Below, in pieces: positions 7,592 through 13,773 of a stretch of DNA of 17,288 bases. The translations under genes were made by a program, and so were the position numbers. Every line of letters starts with the position of its first letter. Position 1 is the first letter of the stretch. The notes below the pieces were generated by a model. The model worked only from the letters and a program-made list of their open reading frames with translations, made no database searches and was not told the origin of the DNA. Origin of the DNA: an uncultured Blautia sp. (GTDB lineage Bacteria > Bacillota > Clostridia > Lachnospirales > Lachnospiraceae); assembly GCA_900765525.1 (NCBI GenBank), contig CAAFRY010000224.1, forward strand, positions 1 to 17,288, given 5' to 3'.

Positions 7592-7626
7592 AAGCAGAGG
7601 ATGCAGTGAGGGCGTCCTCTGCTTTC
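7592..7626 (+). terminator. Hairpin terminator at the end of the polyamine operon (bidirectional)
   Basis: A 13-bp stem, 7592-7604 with 7612-7624 (AAGCAGAGGATGC / GCGTCCTCTGCTT, one T·G pair), with a 7-nt loop. The T tract is short (TTTC). It lies 40 bases after nspC and also 54 bases after the converging minus-strand small gene, so it probably ends transcription from both sides. Confidence 0.75.
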
Positions 7627-7679
7627 ATACATTAATAATGCCATATTGCAGGCATGTCCGCTATATTAGAAATACCTTT

Positions 7680-7862
7680 TTACAATCTTAATTCCCCGCC
7701 TGGACCATCTCTTCTGGGAACCTCGTCAGGAATGACATTGGTGGCTCCGGAAGGCAGGGGAGCAGGAATTTCTACAATATCTTTATTTCCGTTGTTCTCT
7801 TTTCTTTCATCCAGATGAGGTGGCAAAAGAGGGTCGGTTAAGTTTCTTTCTTTTTCCGTCAT
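7680..7862 (-). CDS. Small proline-rich acidic protein of unknown function
   Basis: A 60-codon minus-strand frame that looks real because AAAGGAG (minus strand, 7877-7871) precedes the ATG by 8 bases. The product is very polar: about ten prolines, many Asp/Glu/Lys/Arg, no cysteine, no membrane segment or signal peptide, ending GGELRL. It is probably disordered. I recognise no family. It follows the HTH_42-type gene on the same strand after 70 bases and may share its transcript. Its ribosome binding site overlaps one side of a 7-bp stem (7874-7905), so translation may be dampened by structure. It could also be an untranslated spurious frame. Confidence 0.5.
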   Translation of the reverse strand: MTEKERNLTDPLLPPHLDERKENNGNKDIVEIPAPLPSGATNVIPDEVPRRDGPGGELRL

Positions 7863-7870
7863 GATATATA

Positions 7871-7905
7871 CTCCTTTAGCAGTTTTTAGAAGTATGCCGC
7901 TAAAG
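7871..7905 (-). promoter_or_regulatory. Stem partly covering the ribosome binding site of the small gene
   Basis: On the minus transcript CTTTAGC (7905-7899) pairs with GCTAAAG (7880-7874). The second arm contains the first four bases of the AAAGGAG used by the 60-codon gene, leaving GAG outside. An 18-nt loop makes it a moderate structure. No T tract follows, so it is not a terminator for the upstream gene. Confidence 0.4.
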
Positions 7906-7932
7906 AGAGAAAATTATGCATATTGCAGATTG

Positions 7933-9129
7933 TTACCGAAAATTTGATTCTATGGAAAGCTTTAAGGAAAGCTCCCGAAAAGAAGCGTATGCTTCTGCCA
8001 GCTGGGCTAGTTTTTCTTTTTCCCGGGAAGAAAAGGTTTCGTATAATTCCATAGATAACTGCAGGCTCTTCTTTAAAGTTTTAGGCTTCCATATGCCTGC
8101 GATATGCCCGTCTTTTAAAATAACACCGGGATTAGATACTGTAGTCCATACTTTTCTCTGTAAAGACTGATTTTCCAGAAGAAGTTTTTTGTCTCTTATG
8201 TCCAGATATGGGTCGTGGGGGCCCAGAAGTAAAAGGCTTTCGCCAGGCTGTGGGGGACACAGAAGTTTTTCTTTATCTTCTGCTAAAATCCAGCATTTTT
8301 TCTCCATTACCTGTACCGGATAGATTTCCTGAGAAATTTGGTCCCATAGTCTTTTAGCCTGTTGGGGAGAAGAGCCCAGCCATTCCCGGAAAGCATGACA
8401 GGTGCTTGGACCGTAGCAGTGCAAAAACTTTCGGACAAGAGCTTTCTCCCCGTCCTCTATGTGTTCCGGTTCTTCATCCAACCAGTTTCTGAGAGATGTA
8501 AATTCAGGAACAGTACCCTGTCTGCGGCCAAAAACAACCAGCGAATAAAAAGAGCAGGGACGCAGAAGAAAAGATACCACAGCTCCGCCTATGGTTTGCT
8601 TTTTGGGGTTGCCGTACATGGAGGGTGCGTTCCAAAGCAACTGTTTCTCCTTAGACAAAAAAGAACTGACGATGGACGCTAATGTCTGGTCTAAGGCTTC
8701 TTTGGATGCAATCCTATGAGTGTCAAGGTAGCTGCATGCTTGTTTTACCAGAGGCAGCAGAGTGCCAAAATCCATATCCAGATAATCCAGAGCAAGGGTG
8801 ATACCTCGAGTATAAATCCATGGCTCTTCCCCTTCTTGCGCTTTCAGAGGAGAAAGAAATATATCTGTTTCTTTTGTAGGAAATACCAGAGGGACTCCCC
8901 GGATACTCCAAGCTTGTAAAAGACTTTTGTCCTGATACAAGGCAGTACGCAGTTTCTCCAGACTACATTTTTCCAGCCGGTTAAAAAGGGCAGTTTCCCA
9001 GGAACCGGGAGGGGTATTCTGTAAGCCGCAGGCACCAGCAGCCTTTTCTATCTGGTCGACGGGAAGCTTCTGCTGAAGATTGTGGGCGGAGAGACGGTAA
9101 AATAAAACGTTTTCTGTTGGTACATTCAT
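7933..9129 (-). CDS. AlkZ/YcaQ-like winged-helix DNA-binding protein (HTH_42 family)
   Basis: A 398-residue protein of the winged-helix family that includes AlkZ and YcaQ/AlkX, DNA glycosylases that unhook interstrand cross-links or remove alkylated bases. Recognisable blocks: VLFYRLSAHNL near the N-terminus, AGACGLQNTPPGSWETALFNRL (31-52), LLQAWSIRGVPLVFP (70-84), VRKFLHCYGPSTCHAFREWLG (232-251), the C-terminal beta-rich LLGPHDPYLDIRDK (301-314) and SNPGVILKDGHIAGIWKPK (332-350). In AlkZ the catalytic motif is Gln-x-Gln; the aligned segment here reads GLQNT, keeping Gln37 but with Thr39 instead of the second Gln/Asp, so activity may be altered or absent. It starts 19 bases after the Rpn-family gene (AGGAG 10 bases before the ATG), hence probably one operon. 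Function in repair is inference. Confidence 0.75.
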   Translation of the reverse strand: MNVPTENVLFYRLSAHNLQQKLPVDQIEKAAGACGLQNTPPGSWETALFNRLEKCSLEKLRTALYQDKSLLQAWSIRGVPLVFPTKETDIFLSPLKAQEGEEPWIYTRGITLALDYLDMDFGTLLPLVKQACSYLDTHRIASKEALDQTLASIVSSFLSKEKQLLWNAPSMYGNPKKQTIGGAVVSFLLRPCSFYSLVVFGRRQGTVPEFTSLRNWLDEEPEHIEDGEKALVRKFLHCYGPSTCHAFREWLGSSPQQAKRLWDQISQEIYPVQVMEKKCWILAEDKEKLLCPPQPGESLLLLGPHDPYLDIRDKKLLLENQSLQRKVWTTVSNPGVILKDGHIAGIWKPKTLKKSLQLSMELYETFSSREKEKLAQLAEAYASFRELSLKLSIESNFR

Positions 9130-9148
9130 GGATTAAAATCTCCTGTCT

Positions 9149-10066
9149 TTAATAGTCATCATAACAGGGAGGGTTCTCCTCCATTTCTTTTATAAAGGCC
9201 TGGATTTTTTCTTCTGTTTCTTCTAATTCATCTGCAATCTGGGGAATAGATTTTCCTTTTGCCAGTTTCTTTTGCACCTGGCGCCATAGATGGTTTCTTT
9301 CACCTTCTTCCCTGGCATCTGCCCGTTCCATTCGGATATGTTCTTCTTCGTTGTATTCAAAAATACTCACACTTTTTGCCTCCCTTCGGTTTTTCTCCAG
9401 AAAATCTTTCAGAACCCCCTCCTGTATACACTGGGTAATGGCAAGCTCTACGGCATCCTCCAGGGGCATATTACAGGCAAAATTTCTTACACGATATACG
9501 TACTCTGCATAATCCCGGAGTGTTTTACAGGCCTCCATCAAAGTGGGATTGTGGTTGCGGTTTACGTTCAGCATAATGGCGGTTAATTCCAGGGCGATGG
9601 ATTCCTCTTTCACTTGATACAAGTCAGACAGCCGCAGTATCTGCCTGTCCGGCTGCTCCTTTTCTCCGTTATAGAAAACAAGAAACTGAGGAGTAGGAAG
9701 TTTTATCAGTTTTGTTCCATAAGGATTGTCCCTTTTGGTCAGCTCCATATATAAGTTAGAGATGTACCACAAAAATCTCAGGGGAAGATTGGGATTTATT
9801 GTGGACTGATGCTCATACAGGGAAAGCCTGGAATCAATGAGAAAGGATAAATCATTCTGTATTCCCATATATATGGCATTCTCTAACGTGTTGATTTCTA
9901 ATAGCTCTGGATTATGATAGTTTTTTCCGCTGACTGCATTGTATAATTCCAGTAGCTTTTCTTTTTCCTGAAAAACCATGGTGAAGATTCTGGATTTATA
10001 AGTTCTGTTTACAGCCATAGCTCCGGTTTGCTTTGATAAGTTCTTATTACGTTCTGTCTGTGTCAT
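9149..10066 (-). CDS. Rpn-family recombination-promoting nuclease / PD-(D/E)XK putative transposase
   Basis: A 305-residue member of the Rpn/PD-(D/E)XK nuclease family that is abundant in Lachnospiraceae; E. coli Rpn proteins are Mg-dependent DNases that raise RecA-independent recombination. The nuclease core is visible: NDLSFLIDSRLSLYEHQSTINPNLPLRFLWYISNLY (71-106), with Asp72 and the Glu85-x-Gln87 variant of the (D/E)XK motif. The C-terminal third carries the usual charged helix (MERADAREEGERNHLWRQVQ) and a short helix-turn-helix-like ending (SIPQIADELEETEEKIQAF). The ATG at 10066 has AAGGAGG seven bases upstream, but that site is wholly buried in a 9-bp stem (10070-10101), so translation is probably low or conditional. 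First gene of a probable minus-strand operon with the HTH_42-type gene. No terminal inverted repeats were found around it. Confidence 0.85.
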   Translation of the reverse strand: MTQTERNKNLSKQTGAMAVNRTYKSRIFTMVFQEKEKLLELYNAVSGKNYHNPELLEINTLENAIYMGIQNDLSFLIDSRLSLYEHQSTINPNLPLRFLWYISNLYMELTKRDNPYGTKLIKLPTPQFLVFYNGEKEQPDRQILRLSDLYQVKEESIALELTAIMLNVNRNHNPTLMEACKTLRDYAEYVYRVRNFACNMPLEDAVELAITQCIQEGVLKDFLEKNRREAKSVSIFEYNEEEHIRMERADAREEGERNHLWRQVQKKLAKGKSIPQIADELEETEEKIQAFIKEMEENPPCYDDY

Positions 10067-10069
10067 AGA

Positions 10070-10101
10070 AGACCTCCTTTTTAAGTTCAGGCAGGAGGTC
10101 T
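10070..10101 (-). promoter_or_regulatory. Ribosome-binding-site-sequestering hairpin of the Rpn gene
   Basis: On the minus transcript AGACCTCCT (10101-10093) is the exact complement of AGGAGGTCT (10078-10070), with a 14-nt loop. The whole core of the Rpn ribosome binding site lies in the second arm, three to four bases from the ATG at 10066. Just upstream (10106-10130) a second, bulged hairpin is possible (CCCTT…AAGGG). Confidence 0.65.
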
Positions 10102-10130
10102 ATTGCCCTTTGTCCCTCTAGGAACAAGGG

Positions 10131-10709
10131 AATGTATGCTTAAAACCATAATATTTTCGTGATTTGCAGCATTATTTTCAAAGGATAAAACCTCCCAGCC
10201 GGTTTACGGATTAAAAGCATGGAGATTTCGGTCCTTTGATGTGTATTTAGAAATTTTAGATGAGGCTGTGCCTCGTAGACTGCATCCCGGATGGAAACCG
10301 GGAAAGAAAGGATTCTGAAATATTCTTGCTTTACAATTATATTACCACACATTAAAGAAGGAAACTACATGGAATAATTGACAAAATAGCCTGGTTTGGA
10401 ACTCTGGATTTTTGAGTGTTTTTTCTATAGGGGATTTTTCCCTTCTGAATTATCTTCTTATGGCTGAAGGGGTAAAGGCGCAGACTTGGCTGAACGGTAT
10501 GGCTGGATAGCCACGAATTTATCATAATATTAGCGTAAAATAGAGAATTTATAGGAAATTATATGTTAAACTAAAATATTAAACGGTCTGGTATGATTGC
10601 TCTCAGTGATAAAAAATAGTGTCTGGACTTTTTCAGGAGAAATAGATATGCTTATCTGACAGCCAGGAATTTAAGCAGATATTGTAAAAAGCTAGTTTTC
10701 CTGCATTAT
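10131..10709. other. Long intergenic region with little recognisable content
   Basis: About 580 bases between divergently oriented genes. A 70-codon minus-strand frame (10140-10352) has no ribosome binding site and matches nothing I know. Small dyads are present (GAGGC-TGT-GCCTC near 10261-10273; CCCGG…CCGGG near 10285-10301). TTGACA at 10378-10383 has no -10 box at the right distance. TATAAT on the minus strand (10341-10336), with a weak TTTCCT -35, may serve the Rpn gene. TTAAAC is repeated at 10566-10571 and 10579-10584 upstream of the response regulator. No confident promoter for the plus-strand genes was found. Confidence 0.4.
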
Positions 10710-10751
10710 TTGCAAAAAGCTTATAGAAGCGAGAAAAAGAGGATAGAAATA

Positions 10752-11513
10752 ATGGGATATAAATTGTTATTGGTAGATGATGAGGAAGGGATTCTTCTTC
10801 TTTTAAAGGATTATTTTGGGATACAGGGTTATGAGATTCTTACAGCCGACACAGGTGAACAGGCAGTGGAATTGGCTTTAGGGGAGAAGCCGGAGTTGAT
10901 TCTGCTGGACATTAACCTGCCGGATATGGACGGGCTGGAGGTATGCCGCAGGATTCGGGAGCAGGTGGAATGCCCGATTTTGTTTCTTACAGCAAAAATC
11001 GAAGAGCAGGACAGAATCAACGGGCTTCTTATGGGCGGTGATGATTATATTTTGAAGCCTTTCAGTATTGAGGAGCTGGGAGCCAGGGTGATAGCCCATC
11101 TGCGGCGGGAAAACCGGGGGAGGAAAAGGAATGGTTATGAAGGCGAAGATAAGAGAAAAGAGATTGGAGAAGAAAGAAGAAAAGCAAGAGGAAAAGAGAG
11201 AGAAGGATGGTTTGGACGGAGAGAGGAAAGCCGGGGGCTGAGAATTTCTTACAGTCAGAGGGAGGTATGGTACGAAGAAAAAAATATCCGTCTGACGAAA
11301 ACAGAGTTTGATATTTTGGAACTTTTATCTATGAATCCTGGGCAGGTCTTCGGGAAGGAGCAGATTTATGAAAAGGTCCGGGGATTTGAGGCAGAAGGAG
11401 ACAGTTCTATTGTTATGGAGCATATCCGGCGGATTCGGAATAAAATCGGGGTTTGTACAGAGAAAGAATATATTATGACGGTATGGGGAGTGGGATATAA
11501 ATGGATTGGATAG
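10752..11513 (+). CDS. OmpR/PhoB-family response regulator with a long charged linker
   Basis: A two-component transcription factor, 253 residues from the ATG at 10752 (AAGAGGA at 10737-10743); an upstream in-frame ATG at 10710 would add 14 residues before the receiver strand and has no ribosome binding site. Receiver domain: LLLVDDEEG (Asp9/Asp10), phosphoacceptor Asp53 in LILLDINLPDMDG, Thr80 in FLTAK, Lys102 in ILKPFS. The C-terminal winged helix begins near residue 164 (LRISYSQREVWYEEKNIRLTKTEFDILELL) and ends with the wing TVWGVGYKWIG. Between them lies a Lys/Arg/Glu-rich linker of about 45 residues (119-163), much longer than the usual 5-20. The gene overlaps the kinase gene by 13 bases. 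Likely targets are the ABC genes downstream or its own operon, by context only. Confidence 0.92.
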   Translation: MGYKLLLVDDEEGILLLLKDYFGIQGYEILTADTGEQAVELALGEKPELILLDINLPDMDGLEVCRRIREQVECPILFLTAKIEEQDRINGLLMGGDDYILKPFSIEELGARVIAHLRRENRGRKRNGYEGEDKRKEIGEERRKARGKEREGWFGRREESRGLRISYSQREVWYEEKNIRLTKTEFDILELLSMNPGQVFGKEQIYEKVRGFEAEGDSSIVMEHIRRIRNKIGVCTEKEYIMTVWGVGYKWIG

Positions 11514-12646
11514 ACGAGCAGTATGAAAAAATATTGAAAAAAGTAGGGAATATGGGCCTTTTTTCCGGAGCTGTATGCTATTTCCTTTTCTTTGGAGCCC
11601 TGGCTTTTTTGCTTTCTTTCCTTACTGTCCGTATCTGTGACAGGAAGATGGTGATGTGGCTTAGGGGCACGCTGGAAGCAGATTCCTTTCAGATAGGGCT
11701 GTGGAGCTTTCTGATACATTGGTGTTCCTATATTTACCTGGCTTTGTGTACCATTGTCATGCTGTATACTTTTTACCGGAGAAGGCTGCGAAAACCATTG
11801 GCCATAATAAAAAGAGGGGTGGAGGAGCTGGAAAAACAAAACCTGGAGTTTTCTGTTGTCTATGACAGCAGAGACGAGATGGGACAGCTTTGTGCTTCCT
11901 TTGAAAAGATGAGGAAAATCATGGCTCAAAATTATGGAATGCTATGGAAGCAGGTAGAGAACCAGAAGCAGCTAAATGCGGCCTTTGCCCACGATTTGCG
12001 GACGCCTCTCACAGTGCTGAAGGGATATTCGGAGTTTCTGGCCCGGTATCTGCCTCAGGGTATGGTGAGCCAGGAGAAAATGGGGGAAATCCTCAGCCTG
12101 ATGACAAAGCAGCTGGAAAGGCTTACCTCTTTCAGTATGACTATGAAGAAGGTCCGCAGTCTGGATGAGGTGCCGGTGGAGCGGGAGAAAACCGAGCTGT
12201 TTCATTTTTACCGTATGGCAAAAGGAATTTTAGAGGCCCTGAATCTTGGCGGGGATTTAGAGATTTCCATAGAAGAGCTGCCGGAAGCAAAAGGGAAGCA
12301 GCAGGGAATGCTGGATGAGAATCTGGTCTTAGAGGTTTTGGATAATCTGCTGTCTAATGCCATACGTTATGCCAGAAGCAGGATTTGGGTTACTATAGAC
12401 GCAGAGGGAAAAGGGGAAAACCGTCTTCTGCTCCTTTATGTGGAGGATGACGGGCCGGGATTTTCTAAGGATGATTTGGAAAAGGCCATGAGACCATACT
12501 ATGGGCAGGAACAGGAAGGGGAACATTTCGGCATTGGCCTTTATATCTGTGCTAAGCTGTGCAGGGCCTGCGGAGGAACATTCAGCATTGCCAACCGTCT
12601 GGAAAAACCAGGAGCCATTGCATCGGCTTCCTTCCGAATTTCATAA
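11501..12646 (+). CDS. Membrane sensor histidine kinase with minimal sensor
   Basis: The cognate kinase of the regulator before it, 381 residues. Two membrane helices at about 21-43 and 67-91 enclose an extracytoplasmic loop of only about 23 residues, so it probably senses in or at the membrane or through a partner, like kinases that watch cell-envelope stress. A HAMP-like segment follows (92-145), then the phosphoacceptor HisKA box AFAHDLRTPLTVLKGYSEFL with His164. The ATPase domain shows the N box LDNLLSNAIRYA (280-291), G1 EDDGPGFS (315-322) and G2 HFGIGLYICAKL (342-353). It starts inside the regulator gene (GGGGAG about 11 bases before the ATG), implying coupling. The ABC exporter genes follow after a 239-base structured gap. 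Confidence 0.93.
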   Translation: MDWIDEQYEKILKKVGNMGLFSGAVCYFLFFGALAFLLSFLTVRICDRKMVMWLRGTLEADSFQIGLWSFLIHWCSYIYLALCTIVMLYTFYRRRLRKPLAIIKRGVEELEKQNLEFSVVYDSRDEMGQLCASFEKMRKIMAQNYGMLWKQVENQKQLNAAFAHDLRTPLTVLKGYSEFLARYLPQGMVSQEKMGEILSLMTKQLERLTSFSMTMKKVRSLDEVPVEREKTELFHFYRMAKGILEALNLGGDLEISIEELPEAKGKQQGMLDENLVLEVLDNLLSNAIRYARSRIWVTIDAEGKGENRLLLLYVEDDGPGFSKDDLEKAMRPYYGQEQEGEHFGIGLYICAKLCRACGGTFSIANRLEKPGAIASASFRIS

Positions 12647-12715
12647 TTCTTTTGGTTTTCTTTCGGAAATGTAGGAAAAGAATAGGAAAATATGAATTAT
12701 CATAAGCCTATCAAA

Positions 12716-12866
12716 AGGAGCTGCTGCATGAAACATATTTTGAGAATATTTATACATTTTATTGCTCAGTCTTCGTCCCTTTGAGCCTAAGGTCTCAAAG
12801 CTATCCTGGACAAATTCGCATAAAATGTATAAATATTCCTGATATATACTTCATGCAGCAGCTCCT
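12716..12866. repeat. 151-bp near-palindromic element (MITE-like or giant regulatory hairpin)
   Basis: Outer arms AGGAGCTGCTGCATGAA (12716-12732) and its exact complement (12850-12866) match 17/17. Inner arms GAATATTTATACATTTTAT (12744-12762) and its complement (12820-12838) match 19/19; the segment between is mostly paired. The 57-nt loop (12763-12819) holds another stem, CTTTGAG (12779-12785)/CTCAAAG (12794-12800), flanked by GTCC/GGAC. AAA flanks the element on both sides (12713-12715, 12867-12869), which could be a 3-bp target duplication or chance. It separates the kinase gene from the ABC ATPase gene. The 5' arm carries a ribosome binding site and short ORF, and the 3' arm can pair with the ABC gene's ribosome binding site. 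Confidence 0.85.
12728..12784 (+). CDS. Possible leader peptide, 18 residues
   Basis: ATG at 12728 stands 7 bases after AAAAGGAG (12713-12720), ideal spacing, and reads MKHILRIFIHFIAQSSSL before a TGA at 12782-12784. The peptide is basic and hydrophobic at the start, then polar. Both the ribosome binding site and start codon lie in the 5' arm of the palindrome, so translation and folding exclude each other, as in leader-peptide attenuators. The symmetric arm on the minus strand encodes a related 17-residue frame (MKYISGIFIHFMRICPG, 12854-12801), an expected by-product of the palindrome. It may equally be chance. Confidence 0.35.
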   Translation: MKHILRIFIHFIAQSSSL

Positions 12867-12881
12867 AAAGAAAGGAGACTG
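12859..12881 (+). promoter_or_regulatory. Alternative hairpin masking the ribosome binding site of the ABC ATPase gene
   Basis: CAGCTCCT (12859-12866), the end of the palindrome's 3' arm, can pair with AGGAG (12873-12877) plus CTG (12879-12881), one A bulged, over a 6-nt loop. That covers the AAAGGAG used for the ATG at 12886. The same CTCCT is needed by the outer palindrome stem, so the two structures are mutually exclusive. Confidence 0.5.
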
Positions 12882-12885
12882 AGAG

Positions 12886-13773
12886 ATGAAGCTGAAAATT
12901 CAGGTGAAGGATTTAGACAAATATTATGGAAAAAAGCATGCTCTGGACCATGTAAATCTTACTATCGGGCCGGGGATGTTTGGACTTTTGGGAAGAAACG
13001 GCGCAGGAAAGACTACGTTGATGAAGACGCTGGCCACTCTGCTGAAAAAGCAGCATGGACAGGTGAAAATCTGCGGGATTCCTTTGGAGGAGGCGGCCCA
13101 GGTGCGGAGAATAACCGGGTATTTGCCTCAGGATTTTTCTATGTATCCCAATATGACGGTATACCAGGCCATGGATTATCTGGGGGTCCTTTCCGGTCTT
13201 CCAAAGAAGACAAGGAAAAAACGGATTCCACAGCTTTTGGAGAAGGTGAATCTGTGGGAGGACAGAGGGAAAAAGGTAAAGGCATTGTCCGGGGGCATGA
13301 GAAGGAGGCTGGGAATTGCCCAGGCTATTCTTCATGAGCCAAAGGTTTTGATTGTGGATGAGCCTACGGCTGGTCTGGACCCGGAGGAGAGAGTACGATT
13401 CCGGAACCTTCTGGGGGAGATGGCCCAGGATAGAATTGTAATCCTGTCTACCCATATTGTAGGGGATATTGAGGCTGCCTGTGAAGATATTGCTGTGATG
13501 GATGAAGGAAAGATTCTGTTTCGTGGTACAGTGGAGGAACTGGTGGATACGGCCAGAGGAAAAGTTTACACCGCCCAAGTCAGCCGGAAGGATTTACCCA
13601 GGCTGAAACAGGAGTATCTTGTGACAGAAATACGTACTGTGGGGAATAATGCTCAGGTCCGGTTCCTGTCGGATGAGAAGCCCTTTTTTGAGGCAGAGGA
13701 ATCTCAGGCCGGAGTAGAAGACGGCTATATGTATCTGATGCAGGGAAAGGCAGGTGGCCCCGATGTTCTTTGA
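12886..13773 (+). CDS. ABC transporter ATP-binding protein
   Basis: The nucleotide-binding subunit (295 residues) of an ABC-2-type exporter formed with the next two genes. Walker A GRNGAGKT (36-43), Q-loop YLPQDF (Gln82), signature ALSGGMRRRLGIAQA (133-147), Walker B VLIVDEPTAGLDP (154-166), switch histidine STHIV (His190). The C-terminal ~75 residues are a variable extension typical of NatA/antibiotic-export-type subunits. AAAGGAG at 12871-12877 precedes the ATG by 8 bases and may be masked by the upstream hairpin. The gene overlaps the first permease by 11 bases. Substrate unknown; the neighbouring two-component system suggests export of a peptide or antimicrobial, or an envelope-stress role, by analogy only. 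Confidence 0.93.
   Translation: MKLKIQVKDLDKYYGKKHALDHVNLTIGPGMFGLLGRNGAGKTTLMKTLATLLKKQHGQVKICGIPLEEAAQVRRITGYLPQDFSMYPNMTVYQAMDYLGVLSGLPKKTRKKRIPQLLEKVNLWEDRGKKVKALSGGMRRRLGIAQAILHEPKVLIVDEPTAGLDPEERVRFRNLLGEMAQDRIVILSTHIVGDIEAACEDIAVMDEGKILFRGTVEELVDTARGKVYTAQVSRKDLPRLKQEYLVTEIRTVGNNAQVRFLSDEKPFFEAEESQAGVEDGYMYLMQGKAGGPDVL

Noticed and set aside
10140..10352. 70-codon minus-strand frame in the long gap
   Set aside because: No ribosome binding site in front of the ATG and no recognisable family; may be chance or decayed sequence.
13754..13762. GTG start for the first permease
   Set aside because: Purine tract too close to the GTG; the ATG at 13763 has AGGTGG at a workable 5-base distance. 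The difference is three residues and not certain.
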